A stretch of 64,000 nt of DNA from Ramlibacter sp. Leaf400. GTDB lineage: Bacteria > Pseudomonadota > Gammaproteobacteria > Burkholderiales > Burkholderiaceae_C. The stretch lies in contig NZ_LMQL01000003.1 in assembly GCF_001424545.1 (NCBI RefSeq), positions 135,806 to 199,805 of the forward strand, written 5' to 3'. Shown piece by piece: positions 53,167 to 63,456 of the stretch. The translations under genes were made by a program, and so were the position numbers. Under the pieces are notes generated by a model. It made no database searches and had not been told where the DNA came from. It worked only from the letters and a program-made list of their open reading frames with translations. How positions within the stretch are numbered: the first letter of the stretch is position 1; every line of letters begins with the position of its first letter.

Positions 53167-53996
53167 TTCTTGCTCGACTCGCGTTGGGCGATCCAGCCCG
53201 AGTAGCGCGGATGCTCGCGCAGGGTACGGAAGCAGAAGCCGCGCTGCTTCAGCCCGGCCACCAGTGGTTCGAGCACCGCCGGCGCCCAGGGGTCCTGGCG
53301 CGACCAGATGCCCAGGTGGGCCATGAGGATGTCGCCGCTGCGGATGCCGCGCAGGGCGCGCTCCAGCAGCTCGCGGTTGGAGACCGATTCGCTCGGCAGC
53401 TCGTCGCCCAGGAAGCCGGCCGGGGCCCAGCCCACGTGCTCCCAGCCGCAGGCGCGCGTGGCGGCCAGGAAGCGGGCCGAGGTCTTGCCGCCCGGCGCGC
53501 GGAACAGCGGCAGCGGCGGCTTGCCCGTGACCTGCTCCAGCCGCTGGGCGGCACGGGCGATCTCGTCGCAGTACTGGGCGGCGGTCCAGGACTGGTCGCG
53601 GCCCTCTTCGGCGCCGGAGGAGGCGCGCACCTTGAACCGGGCCGGTTCGCCCGGCAGGTCGGCGCGCCAGTACACGTGGTCCCAGGTGTGGGAGGCGAAC
53701 TCGTGGCCTTCGGCCGCGCGCGCCTTCCACCACGGGGCCCAGTGCTCGCCCAGGCTGCCGTCACCGGCCCGAGTGCGCTCGTGGGCGGCGAAGAAGGTGG
53801 CCTTCACCCCCTGCCGGCGCAGCACGTCGGCGACCAGCGGCGCCACTTCCATGTGGCCGGTATCGAAGGTGAGGTACAGCGGCTTGTCGCAGGCCTGGGC
53901 CCGCAGCGGGCCGGCGCCCGCCAGCAGCGCGAGCGCCACCGCGCCGCACGCCAGGCGGCGCTCAGCGGCGCGCGTGGTCCAGCGTCCAGACGCCAT
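53163..53996 (-). CDS. Polysaccharide deacetylase family protein
   Basis: 277-residue exported protein of the NodB/CE4 family. The N-terminal hydrophobic segment ACGAVALALLAGAGPLRAQA is a signal sequence. Motif 1 reads YLTFDTGHMEV: the first Asp is kept but the usual second (metal-binding) Asp is Thr. Motif 2 SHTWDHV has both metal His, and motif 3 LFRAPGGKTSAR has the Arg and Pro. The C-terminal part contains ILMAHLGIWS with the last His. Some family members with TFD[T/N]G are active, so activity is possible. Its start lies inside the end of the beta-propeller gene (35-base overlap). Confidence 0.82.
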   Translation of the reverse strand: MASGRWTTRAAERRLACGAVALALLAGAGPLRAQACDKPLYLTFDTGHMEVAPLVADVLRRQGVKATFFAAHERTRAGDGSLGEHWAPWWKARAAEGHEFASHTWDHVYWRADLPGEPARFKVRASSGAEEGRDQSWTAAQYCDEIARAAQRLEQVTGKPPLPLFRAPGGKTSARFLAATRACGWEHVGWAPAGFLGDELPSESVSNRELLERALRGIRSGDILMAHLGIWSRQDPWAPAVLEPLVAGLKQRGFCFRTLREHPRYSGWIAQRESSKK

Positions 53997-54948
53997 GGGG
54001 AGACTTGCCGACGGCGACCGTGCGGACCACCTTGCCGGCTTCGGTGTCGATCACGGTGAGCTTGCGCGCCCAGCGCGAGGTCACCATCAGCAGCTTGCCG
54101 CCGGCGAGGACCTCGATGCAGTCCGGCCCGCCGGGCGCCGCGAAGCTGCCCACCACCTGCAGCGACTGCAGGTCGATCCTGCTGATGGTGTTGGCGACGC
54201 GGTTGCTGACGTACACGTGGCGGCCATCGCCCGCGGAGCGGAAGGCGTGCGCGCCCTCGCCCGTGCGGATGCGGCGGATGGCGCGCGGCTGCGCGCCGCT
54301 CACGTCGAACACCTCCACGCTGTCGCCGCCGGTCAGGCCCACCAGGATCAGGCGATCGTCGGCCGTTCCGAAAATGTCGGCCGGCATGGGGCCGGTCTTG
54401 ATGCGCCATTTCAGCGCCTGCGTGGCCAGGTCGATGGCGACCAGCTCATCGCTGTCCTGCATGGTGGCGTAAACCACGCTGCTGCGGCTGTCGATCCAGA
54501 GGTGGCTGGGCGTCTTGCCCGTGGCCACCCGGCCGGCCAGTTGCGGCTCCTTGCCGTCCCAGCGGTAGATGTCCACGTGGTTCAGGCGGTTGCCCGCCGT
54601 GACCATCCACTTCATGTCGGGCGAGAAGCGCAGGTGATAGGGGTCGAGGATGCCGCGCACCGTCTTCTGGACCTCGGCCGTGCGCGGGTCGATGAAGGTG
54701 AGCGAATCGGCCAGCGCGTTGGCGACGATCACCGACTTCTCGTCGGGCGTCATGTACAGGTGGTGCGGCTCCTTGCCGGTGGGCAGGCGGCGCACCTCCT
54801 TCCAGCTGGCGGGATCGACCACGCTGACGGTGGCGTCGAGCGAGTTGAGCACGAAGATGGGGGCGGTCGTCTGGGCCGCCGCGGCGCCCGGAAGGACCGG
54901 CAGCCAGACGGCCGCGGCGAGGGCGAGGGAACGCATGAGGGGGATCAA
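53962..54948 (-). CDS. YncE/YVTN family beta-propeller protein
   Basis: 328-residue periplasmic protein. After a signal peptide ending near AAAAQT (about residue 27), seven or so blades carry the YVTN-type pattern: FVLNSLDATVSVVDPASWKEVRRLPTGKEPHHLYMTPDEKSVIVAN, FIDPRTAEVQKTVRG, HVYVSNRVANTISRIDLQSLQVVGSF and VIDTEAGKVVRTVAVGKSPHGVW. Proteins like this often act as structural or binding partners in metal or sugar handling. TTG 54948 is favoured by AGGAAG six bases upstream; ATG 54936 is the alternative and still gives a complete signal peptide. Confidence 0.8.
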   Translation of the reverse strand: MIPLMRSLALAAAVWLPVLPGAAAAQTTAPIFVLNSLDATVSVVDPASWKEVRRLPTGKEPHHLYMTPDEKSVIVANALADSLTFIDPRTAEVQKTVRGILDPYHLRFSPDMKWMVTAGNRLNHVDIYRWDGKEPQLAGRVATGKTPSHLWIDSRSSVVYATMQDSDELVAIDLATQALKWRIKTGPMPADIFGTADDRLILVGLTGGDSVEVFDVSGAQPRAIRRIRTGEGAHAFRSAGDGRHVYVSNRVANTISRIDLQSLQVVGSFAAPGGPDCIEVLAGGKLLMVTSRWARKLTVIDTEAGKVVRTVAVGKSPHGVWTLDHARR

Positions 54949-55013
54949 GGGACTTCCTGGGGCAGCGCGACAGTGTAGACGGCAGGTGTGACGGCTCCCG
55001 TAACATCCAAGCG

Positions 55014-55790
55014 ATGGAACGGGTCATCGTCGACGGCGTCGGGTTGGAGATTCAACGGATCGCGGGGGCCGGCGGCGGACAGGCCGCGCCCCTGATTTTT
55101 CTGCACGAAGGTCTGGGCTCGGTGGCGATGTGGCGCGACTGGCCGGCCCGGCTCTGCGAGGCCACCGGCCGCGCCGGCATCGTGTACTCGCGCCGCGGCT
55201 ACGGGGCTTCCGACCCGGTGCCGCACGTGCGCGGCGCGGGGCGGCTGCAGCCCGACTACATGCACCGCGAGGCCTGGGAGGTGCTGCCGGCCCTGCTGCA
55301 GGCGCTGGAGATCACGGTGCCGCCGGTACTGGTGGGCCATTCCGACGGCGGCAGCATCGCGCTGCTGCACGCCAGCCGCCACCCGGTGGCGGCCCTGGCC
55401 GTGATGGCGCCGCACGTGATCGTCGAAGACATCTCCATTCGTTCGATCGAACAGGCCCGTGAAGCATTCCTCACCGGCGGACTGCCCGAGCGCCTGGCGC
55501 GCTTCCATGCCGATGTCGACGTGGCGTTCTGGCAATGGAACGACGCCTGGCTCAATCCGGCCTTCCGCCCCTTCGACATCCGGCCCGACTGCCGGCGCAT
55601 CACCGCGCCGGTGCTGGCGATCCAGGGCGAGGACGACGCCTACGGCACGCTGCGGCAGATCGAGGAGATCGCGCCCACGAACGGCCCGTTCGAGATGCAG
55701 GTGCTGCCGCAATGCGGACACTCGCCCCACCGCGACCAGGCCGAAGCCGTCACCCGCCGCATCGCCGACTTCCTGGCCGGCAAACCCTGA
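55014..55790 (+). CDS. Alpha/beta hydrolase
   Basis: 258-residue alpha/beta hydrolase. Features: LIFLHEGLGSVAMWRDWPARL (oxyanion region with HEG, residues about 27-47), VYSRRGYGASDPVPH, VLVGHSDGGSIALLHA with the nucleophile Ser (about 109), VLAIQGEDDAYGTLRQ with the acid (about 205), and VLPQCGHSPHRDQ with the His (about 233). HEG in place of HG and the SDGG elbow place it in a subgroup with epoxide hydrolase or aromatic-ester members. Its stop codon meets the convergent rsuA stop with no gap. Substrate unknown. Confidence 0.85.
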   Translation: MERVIVDGVGLEIQRIAGAGGGQAAPLIFLHEGLGSVAMWRDWPARLCEATGRAGIVYSRRGYGASDPVPHVRGAGRLQPDYMHREAWEVLPALLQALEITVPPVLVGHSDGGSIALLHASRHPVAALAVMAPHVIVEDISIRSIEQAREAFLTGGLPERLARFHADVDVAFWQWNDAWLNPAFRPFDIRPDCRRITAPVLAIQGEDDAYGTLRQIEEIAPTNGPFEMQVLPQCGHSPHRDQAEAVTRRIADFLAGKP

Positions 55791-56516
55791 TCAGGGCGCC
55801 AGCAGCGCCAGCTCTTCCGACTCCAGCCAGCGCCACTCGCCCGGCCGCAGCCCGGGCGGCAACTCCAGCCCGCCAATGCGCGAGCGGTGCAACTGCTCCA
55901 CCCGGTTGCCCACGGCCGCCACCATGCGCTTGACCTGGTGGTACTTGCCCTCGGTGAGCGTGAGGCGCAGACCGTTTTCGGACGTTTTCTCGCAGGCGGC
56001 CGCGCGAACCGGCTTCGGGTCGTCCTCCAGCACGACGCCCTCCAGCAGGCGCCGCAGCATCTTCTCGTCGACGGGGTGGCGGGCCGTCACCTCGTAGACC
56101 TTGGGGACGTGCCGCTTGGGCGAGCCCATGCGGTGGATGAAGACGCCGTCGTCGCTCAGCAGCAGCAGGCCGGTGGTGTCCTGGTCGAGCCGGCCGATGG
56201 CCTGCACGCCGGGCTGGCCCTGGCGCTGCGGGCGCTGCCGGAGCGGGCCCGGCAGCAGCGTGTACACGCTGGGCCATGCGCCGGGCTTCTGGGAGCACTC
56301 GTAGCCGGGCGGCTTGTGCAGGACCAGGTAGGCCTTCTCGTGGTACGCCCAGTCGCGGCCCTGCACGGTGAAGCGCAGGCCCTCGCGCGCGTCGAAATCG
56401 GCGTAGGGATCGGTGCAGGCCTGGCCCTGCACGGTCACGAAGCCCTGCTCCACGAGGCCCGCGCACACGCGCCGGGTGCCGAAGCCCTGGCTGAAAAGGA
56501 TCTGCTGAAGCTGCAT
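55791..56516 (-). CDS. rsuA: 16S rRNA pseudouridine synthase, RsuA type
   Basis: 241-residue enzyme that converts a uridine of 16S rRNA (U516 in E. coli) to pseudouridine. An S4 RNA-binding part occupies the first 60 residues (QQILFSQGFGTRRVCAGLVEQGFVTVQG), and the catalytic domain has LVLHKPPGYECSQ, GRLDQDTTGLLLLSDDG with the catalytic Asp (about 113), KVYEV and GKYHQVKRMVAAVGNRVEQLHRSRIG. This is the RsuA/RluE pattern; RsuA is the better fit because it has an S4 domain. ATG 56516 gives the family start MQLQQILFSQG. Confidence 0.9.
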   Translation of the reverse strand: MQLQQILFSQGFGTRRVCAGLVEQGFVTVQGQACTDPYADFDAREGLRFTVQGRDWAYHEKAYLVLHKPPGYECSQKPGAWPSVYTLLPGPLRQRPQRQGQPGVQAIGRLDQDTTGLLLLSDDGVFIHRMGSPKRHVPKVYEVTARHPVDEKMLRRLLEGVVLEDDPKPVRAAACEKTSENGLRLTLTEGKYHQVKRMVAAVGNRVEQLHRSRIGGLELPPGLRPGEWRWLESEELALLAP

Positions 56517-56559
56517 CGGGCGCGCAGTATGCGGCAAGCCGCGGTGCGCGCCCCGCGGG

Positions 56560-56754
56560 TCAGCCGCGCGGATGCTGCCGGCTACTGCGTTCCTCGCGCG
56601 GCGAATCTTCGTCGCGAAGCGGGAACTTGCGGGCCTTGGGTTGGCCGCCGCGGTGCATTCGGCGCTCGACCTCGGCGTCGCCGGTGAAGGCCTCCAGGCC
56701 AGCGTACTTCTCGCGGCGCGGGCCGCCGAGCTGTTTCTGGGGGGATTGGTGCAT
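56560..56754 (-). CDS. Small basic conserved hypothetical protein
   Basis: 64-residue hydrophilic protein, rich in Arg, Lys, Glu and Gly, starting MHQSPQKQLGGPRREKYAGLEAFTGD. I do not recognise a domain. No signal peptide or membrane segment is visible, and a weak site precedes ATG 56754. Related small proteins near rsuA occur in Comamonadaceae, but I cannot confirm homology here. It may be a short nucleic-acid-associated protein or a spurious frame. Confidence 0.4.
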   Translation of the reverse strand: MHQSPQKQLGGPRREKYAGLEAFTGDAEVERRMHRGGQPKARKFPLRDEDSPREERSSRQHPRG

Positions 56755-56865
56755 GGCTCGTCCTTGACTGGCGGGACCGCAGCGCGACAAGGGTCCCGCG
56801 AGCCGCAATCTAGAAAATGCTCCCGTGGTCGGGTGTAGGACGCCGGCGCTTGCGTGTAGGACGCG

Positions 56866-56910
56866 CAAAAAGAAAAGGGCTGCACGGTCGTTTGACCGTG
56901 CAGCCCTTTC
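56866..56910 (-). terminator. Intrinsic terminator of ssrA
   Basis: On the minus strand AAAGGGCTGCACGGTC pairs with GACCGTGCAGCCCTTT around AAAC and is followed by TTCTTTTTGCG. The stem is perfect over 16 bases. It starts eight bases after the 3' end of the tmRNA. Confidence 0.92.
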
Positions 56911-56917
56911 AGGTGGG

Positions 56918-57292
56918 TGGTGGAGCTGGCGGGAATTGAACCCGCGTCCGCAAGCCTTCTACGAACAGTTCTACATGTTTAGCGCTCTGATTTGGATCTC
57001 GCCCCCGACATCGCGCAGGCGCACGCTATGCCGGTTGCCAGTGCCCTATTTTCTCGTCCCCACCCAAGGCACCCGGGCAGGGACCAGCCAATGTGGATTC
57101 CCTCACAGCCGGGAGCTTGCGCCCCTGGCCCAGCCCATCGGCCGACTGTTGTGAGGCTCACCGGTGTTTAAGCGGCGAGTGCGTAACGTTCGTCGTTCGC
57201 AGTTAGTTTGTTTCAGCTGGATTTACGAGGTGATCTGACCCTCGACATGCCCTGCTGCGCGTCCGAACCCACGTCGAAACCGGTGCAGCCCC
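56918..57292 (-). ncRNA. ssrA: Transfer-messenger RNA
   Basis: About 375-base tmRNA that rescues stalled ribosomes. The 5' end GGGGCTGCACCGGTTTCGAC pairs with the 3' part (CAGCTCC followed by ACCA) as the tRNA-like acceptor stem, with the CCA encoded. The T-arm TTCAATTCC and the conserved start GGTTTCGACGTGGGTTCG are present. The tag frame at 57168-57200 encodes ANDERYALAA and a TAA stop, close to the E. coli tag (ANDENYALAA). A strong terminator follows. The partner SmpB is not encoded in the window. Confidence 0.97.
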
Positions 57293-57302
57293 AGGACCTC
57301 GT

Positions 57303-57330
57303 ATTTTAGGGTGCAGCGGAGTTTTCCAAG
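57303..57330 (-). promoter_or_regulatory. Promoter of ssrA overlapping the end of gph
   Basis: On the minus strand TAAAAT (57308-57303) is a good -10 box, ten bases before the tmRNA 5' end. TTGGAA (57329-57324) with a 15-base spacer, or CTTGGA with 16, is a fair -35 box. The TAA of TAAAAT is also the gph stop codon, so the promoter lies in the last codons of gph. Confidence 0.55.
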
Positions 57331-57980
57331 AGCCCAAGGAGGTCCAGGGGCGAAGAAATCCGCGCATCCGGGTTCCAGCGGTCCACGTCGGGCGTACCGC
57401 CGAGGTAGCCGTAGGTGGCCGCGACCGTCGGCATGCCCGCGGCGCGGCCGGCGACCACGTCTCTTTCATCGTCGCCCACGTAGAGGCACTCGCCTGGCGC
57501 CAGGCCCAGCCGGCGCGAAGCCTCCAGCAAGGGCTCGGGATGCGGCTTGGAGAACGGGGTGCTGTCGCCCCCGACCACGGCGCCGGCAGTGGCGAACAGC
57601 GGCATCGCCTGGGTGAGCGGGCCGGTGAAGCGCATCGACTTGTTGGTGACCACGCCCCAGGCGAAGCCGCGCGCACGCAGTTGGTCCAGCAGCTGCGCCA
57701 CGCCGTCGAAGGCGAAGGTGTCTTGCGTCATCCGCTGCTCGTAGTTGCGGAAGAACTCCTCGCGCAGCGCGGGGAACTCCTCGTGGTCCGGGGTGATGCC
57801 GAAGGCGACTCCCAGCATGCCCCGCGCACCCGCTCCGGCCATCGGGCGGTACCGATCGAGGGGCAGCGAGGGCAGGTTGCGTGAGACGCGCATCTGGTCG
57901 GCGGCGGCCCCCAGGTCCGGTGCGCTGTCGATCAACGTGCCGTCCAGGTCGAACAGCACGGCTCGGATGCCATGGAACAT
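57306..57980 (-). CDS. gph: HAD-family phosphoglycolate phosphatase
   Basis: 224-residue haloacid-dehalogenase phosphatase that removes 2-phosphoglycolate formed during DNA repair. HAD motifs are seen: AVLFDLDGTLIDSAPDLG (about 7-24) with the nucleophile Asp, GVVTNKSMRFTGPL (motif II), KPHPEPLLEASRRLGL (Lys, motif III) and CLYVGDDERDVVAGRAAGM (motif IV). The cap lies between motifs I and II as in the Gph group. ATG 57980 follows the ubiG stop with a one-base overlap (TGATG), so it is coupled to ubiG. Length equals family size. Confidence 0.88.
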   Translation of the reverse strand: MFHGIRAVLFDLDGTLIDSAPDLGAAADQMRVSRNLPSLPLDRYRPMAGAGARGMLGVAFGITPDHEEFPALREEFFRNYEQRMTQDTFAFDGVAQLLDQLRARGFAWGVVTNKSMRFTGPLTQAMPLFATAGAVVGGDSTPFSKPHPEPLLEASRRLGLAPGECLYVGDDERDVVAGRAAGMPTVAATYGYLGGTPDVDRWNPDARISSPLDLLGLLENSAAP

Positions 57981-58693
57981 CAGCGCCTCCGTGCGGCCAC
58001 GAGGTAGTTCACCGACGTGTCCTGGCTCAGCCGGTAACGGCGAAGCAGCGGGTTGTAGTCCAGCCCACGGGTCTCGGCCCATTCGAGGCCGGCGGAGCGG
58101 CAAAACGCCGCGAGTTCGCTGGGGCGGATGAACTTCAGGTACTCATGCGTGCCTCGCGGCAGCAGGTTCAGCACGTATTCGGCGCCGACGATCGCGAACA
58201 TGAAGGACTTGGCGTTGCGATTGAGCGTGGAGAAGAACACCCAGCCGCCCGGCTTCACCAGTTCGGCGCAGGAACGCACCACGGAGCCTGGATCGGGCAC
58301 GTGTTCCAGCATCTCCATGCAGGTGACCACGTCGAACGAGTCGGGCTGCTCGATCGCCAGCGCCTCGACGCTGACCTCGCGGTATTCGACGTTCGGCGTG
58401 CCGGCCTCCAGCGCATGCAGCTGGGCCACGCGAAGCGCCTTGGTGGCCAGGTCGATGCCCAGCACCTTCGCGCCCTGCCGCGCCATCGAATCGGCCAGGA
58501 TGCCACCACCGCACCCCACGTCGAGTGCGCGCTTGCCCGCCAGGGAAACCTGCGACTCGATCCAGCCCAGGCGCAGCGGATTGATCCGGTGCAGCGGTGC
58601 GAATTCGCTTTCGGTGTCCCACCAGCGGTGGGCGAGTTCGGAGAACTTGGCCAGCTCGGCCGGATCGGCGTTGACGCTGCTGCTTGCGGTCAT
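57980..58693 (-). CDS. ubiG: Ubiquinone biosynthesis O-methyltransferase
   Basis: 237-residue SAM-dependent methyltransferase performing both O-methylations in ubiquinone synthesis. [28 protein letters not shown] (about 20-47) is the UbiG opening. The SAM motif reads [26 protein letters not shown] (about 57-82), then [16 protein letters not shown] (about 120-135), [16 protein letters not shown] and [20 protein letters not shown] at the end. ATG 58693 has no other in-frame start near. Coupled to gph, which it precedes. Confidence 0.95.
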   Translation of the reverse strand: MTASSSVNADPAELAKFSELAHRWWDTESEFAPLHRINPLRLGWIESQVSLAGKRALDVGCGGGILADSMARQGAKVLGIDLATKALRVAQLHALEAGTPNVEYREVSVEALAIEQPDSFDVVTCMEMLEHVPDPGSVVRSCAELVKPGGWVFFSTLNRNAKSFMFAIVGAEYVLNLLPRGTHEYLKFIRPSELAAFCRSAGLEWAETRGLDYNPLLRRYRLSQDTSVNYLVAARRR

Positions 58694-58723
58694 GCGGTGA
58701 TTCTTGCCTCGAATGCGTCCATC

Positions 58724-58756
58724 AAAAGAAAAAAGGCCCGGCGAACCGGGCCTTTT
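58724..58756 (-). terminator. Intrinsic terminator after ompA
   Basis: On the minus strand AAAAGGCCCGG pairs with CCGGGCCTTTT around TTCGC and runs into TTTTTTCTTTT. It lies 17 bases after the ompA stop codon and 31 bases before the ubiG start. Confidence 0.92.
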
Positions 58757-58773
58757 CCTGCCTTGGGGAAGGC

Positions 58774-59478
58774 TTAGCGGTTGGCGCGCGTGCCGACCAC
58801 TTCGATTTCCACGCGGCGGTTCTTCGCGCGGCCTTCGCTGGTCTTGTTGTCGGCAACCGGCTGCTTCTCGCCCTTGCCTTCGGTGTACACGCGGTTCTTC
58901 TCGATGCCCTTGGACACGAGGTAGGACTTCACGGCCTCGGCGCGACGCACGGACAGGCGCTGGTTGTAGGCATCGGCACCGACGGCATCGGTGTGGCCGA
59001 CGGCGATGATCACTTCCAGGTTGATGTCTTTGACCTTGCCGACCAGATCGTCCAGCTTGGCGCGGCCTTCCGGCTTGAGCACGGCCTTGTCGAAGTCGAA
59101 GAAGGCATCGGCAGCGTACGTGACCTTGGTCGCGGCGGGCGGCTGGGGAGCCGGAGCCGGCGGCGGGGGCGGGGGCGGGGGAGCGACAGCAGGAGCCGGG
59201 GCCGGAGCAGGCGCCGGAGCAGGCGGAGGCGGCGGAACCAGGGCACCGTCGCAACCACGAGCGGCGCTTGCGGGCGTCCAGCTGGCATCGCGCCAGCACA
59301 GTTCGTTGGTGCCGTTCTTCCACACCAACTCGCCGGTGCCGTTCTGCCAGTTGTCGATCACGTTGCCGCCACCCGCTGCTGCGGGTTTGGCGGGCATGCC
59401 GGTGTGCTGCATCGCAAATGCCGGAGCGGATACAGCGGCAGCGGCGAACAGCAACGCCACGTGGTTCAGTTTCTTCAT
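58774..59478 (-). CDS. ompA: OmpA family outer membrane protein
   Basis: 234-residue protein that links the outer membrane region to peptidoglycan. Signal peptide [23 protein letters not shown] short domain ([26 protein letters not shown]) with two Cys is followed by a Pro/Ala-rich linker of about 30 residues, then the OmpA_C domain (about 120-230) with [25 protein letters not shown] and [33 protein letters not shown], where NQRLSVRRA is the peptidoglycan-binding helix. There is no eight-stranded barrel, so this is the short betaproteobacterial form. GAGGAGAACC precedes ATG 59478. Divergent from gyrA. Confidence 0.93.
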   Translation of the reverse strand: MKKLNHVALLFAAAAVSAPAFAMQHTGMPAKPAAAGGGNVIDNWQNGTGELVWKNGTNELCWRDASWTPASAARGCDGALVPPPPPAPAPAPAPAPAVAPPPPPPPPAPAPQPPAATKVTYAADAFFDFDKAVLKPEGRAKLDDLVGKVKDINLEVIIAVGHTDAVGADAYNQRLSVRRAEAVKSYLVSKGIEKNRVYTEGKGEKQPVADNKTSEGRAKNRRVEIEVVGTRANR

Positions 59479-59712
59479 GGTTCTCCTCTTGAGGGGAAAA
59501 GACCGCAGCCGCGCTGCGAGAAAGCTACGATTCAGGTGACCATTCACCGAAAACGTCCGATCGATTGTGCCACACGTCCTTACACAATCAACGGCCGCCC
59601 CAAAAGCGGGGCGTAGGACAAGAACTCGTTCCCGGCGTTTTGTTGCGGCATCGCGACAGGGTCTTGCGACCGGTAAAATGACCCGTTTAAGCGCCGCGCA
59701 CACCCCTCCCGC

Positions 59713-62349
<2,637 letters not shown>

Positions 62350-62354
62350 CCCGC

Positions 62355-63437
62355 ATGCCCAAGGACCTGGCGCAACTGCGCGGAGAGATCGACGCGGTCG
62401 ACCGGGAACTGCTGGCGCTGCTCAACCGGCGCGCGTCGCTGGCCAACGAGGTCGGCGACCTCAAGCGCACCGAGGGTTCCCCGGTGTTCCGGCCGGAACG
62501 CGAAGCGCAGGTGATCAACGGGCTGCAGGAACTCAACCCCGGCCCGCTCAAGCACGAGAACGTCGCCACCATCTGGCGCGAGATCATGTCGGCCTGCCGC
62601 GCCCTGGAAGCGCCGCAGCGCGTGGCCTACCTGGGCCCCGCCGGCACCTTCAGCGAGCAGGCGGCGGTGCAGTTCTTCGGCTCGAGCATCGAGCACGTGC
62701 CCTGCGTGAGCTTCGACGAGGTGTTCCAGGCCGCCGCCGCGGGCACCGCCCAGTTCGGCGTGGTGCCGGTGGAGAACAGTACCGAAGGCGTGGTCACGCG
62801 CTCGCTGGACCTGCTGCTCACCTCCCCGCTGCACATCGTCGGCGAGATCAGCCTGCTGGTGCGCCACCACCTGCTGCGCAAGGACGGCTCGCTGGAAGGC
62901 ATCGAGGCCGTGCTGGCCCACCCGCAGGCGCTCGCGCAGTGCCAGGGCTGGCTGAACAAGCACCTGCCGAAAGCCGAACGCCGCGCCGTCTCCAGCAACG
63001 CGGAGGGCGCGCGCCTGGCCGCCACCAACCCCGCCTGGGCCGCCATCGCCGGCGAGCGAGCCGGCAGCGAGTTCGGCCTGCACATCGCCGCCCACGCCAT
63101 CCAGGACGACGCCTTCAACCGCACCCGCTTCGCCGTGGTCTGCCTGCCGCAGACGCTGGAGGCCCCGCAGGCATCCGGCAAGGACTGCGTGAGCCTGGTG
63201 GTCTCGGTGCCCAACCGCCCCGGGGCCGTGCACGACATCCTGGTGCCGCTCAAGCAGCACGGGGTGTCCATGACCCGCTTCGAATCCCGCCCCGCCCGCT
63301 CCGGGCAGTGGGAGTACTTCTTCTACATCGACGTGGAGGGGCACCCGTCCCAGCCCCGCGTCGCGGCCGCGCTGGCCGACCTGCGCAAGCTGTGCGCTTT
63401 CTACAAGGTGCTGGGCACCTACCCCGTCGGCGACTAG
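62355..63437 (+). CDS. pheA: Bifunctional chorismate mutase/prephenate dehydratase
   Basis: 360-residue fusion making phenylpyruvate from chorismate. The AroQ chorismate mutase covers residues 1 to about 90 (LAQLRGEIDAVDRELLALLNRRASLANEVGDLKR ... FRPEREAQVI). The prephenate dehydratase follows (AYLGPAGTFSEQAAVQFFG, FGVVPVENSTEGVV with the conserved Thr, FNRTRFAVV), and an ACT domain (about 275-355) with SLVVSVPNRPGAVHDIL and MTRFESRPARSGQWEYFFYID, whose ESRP motif binds phenylalanine, so feedback inhibition is expected. The gene lies five bases after gyrA. Confidence 0.97.
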   Translation: MPKDLAQLRGEIDAVDRELLALLNRRASLANEVGDLKRTEGSPVFRPEREAQVINGLQELNPGPLKHENVATIWREIMSACRALEAPQRVAYLGPAGTFSEQAAVQFFGSSIEHVPCVSFDEVFQAAAAGTAQFGVVPVENSTEGVVTRSLDLLLTSPLHIVGEISLLVRHHLLRKDGSLEGIEAVLAHPQALAQCQGWLNKHLPKAERRAVSSNAEGARLAATNPAWAAIAGERAGSEFGLHIAAHAIQDDAFNRTRFAVVCLPQTLEAPQASGKDCVSLVVSVPNRPGAVHDILVPLKQHGVSMTRFESRPARSGQWEYFFYIDVEGHPSQPRVAAALADLRKLCAFYKVLGTYPVGD

Positions 63438-63456
63438 GACCAGGAGCTTCACGAGC

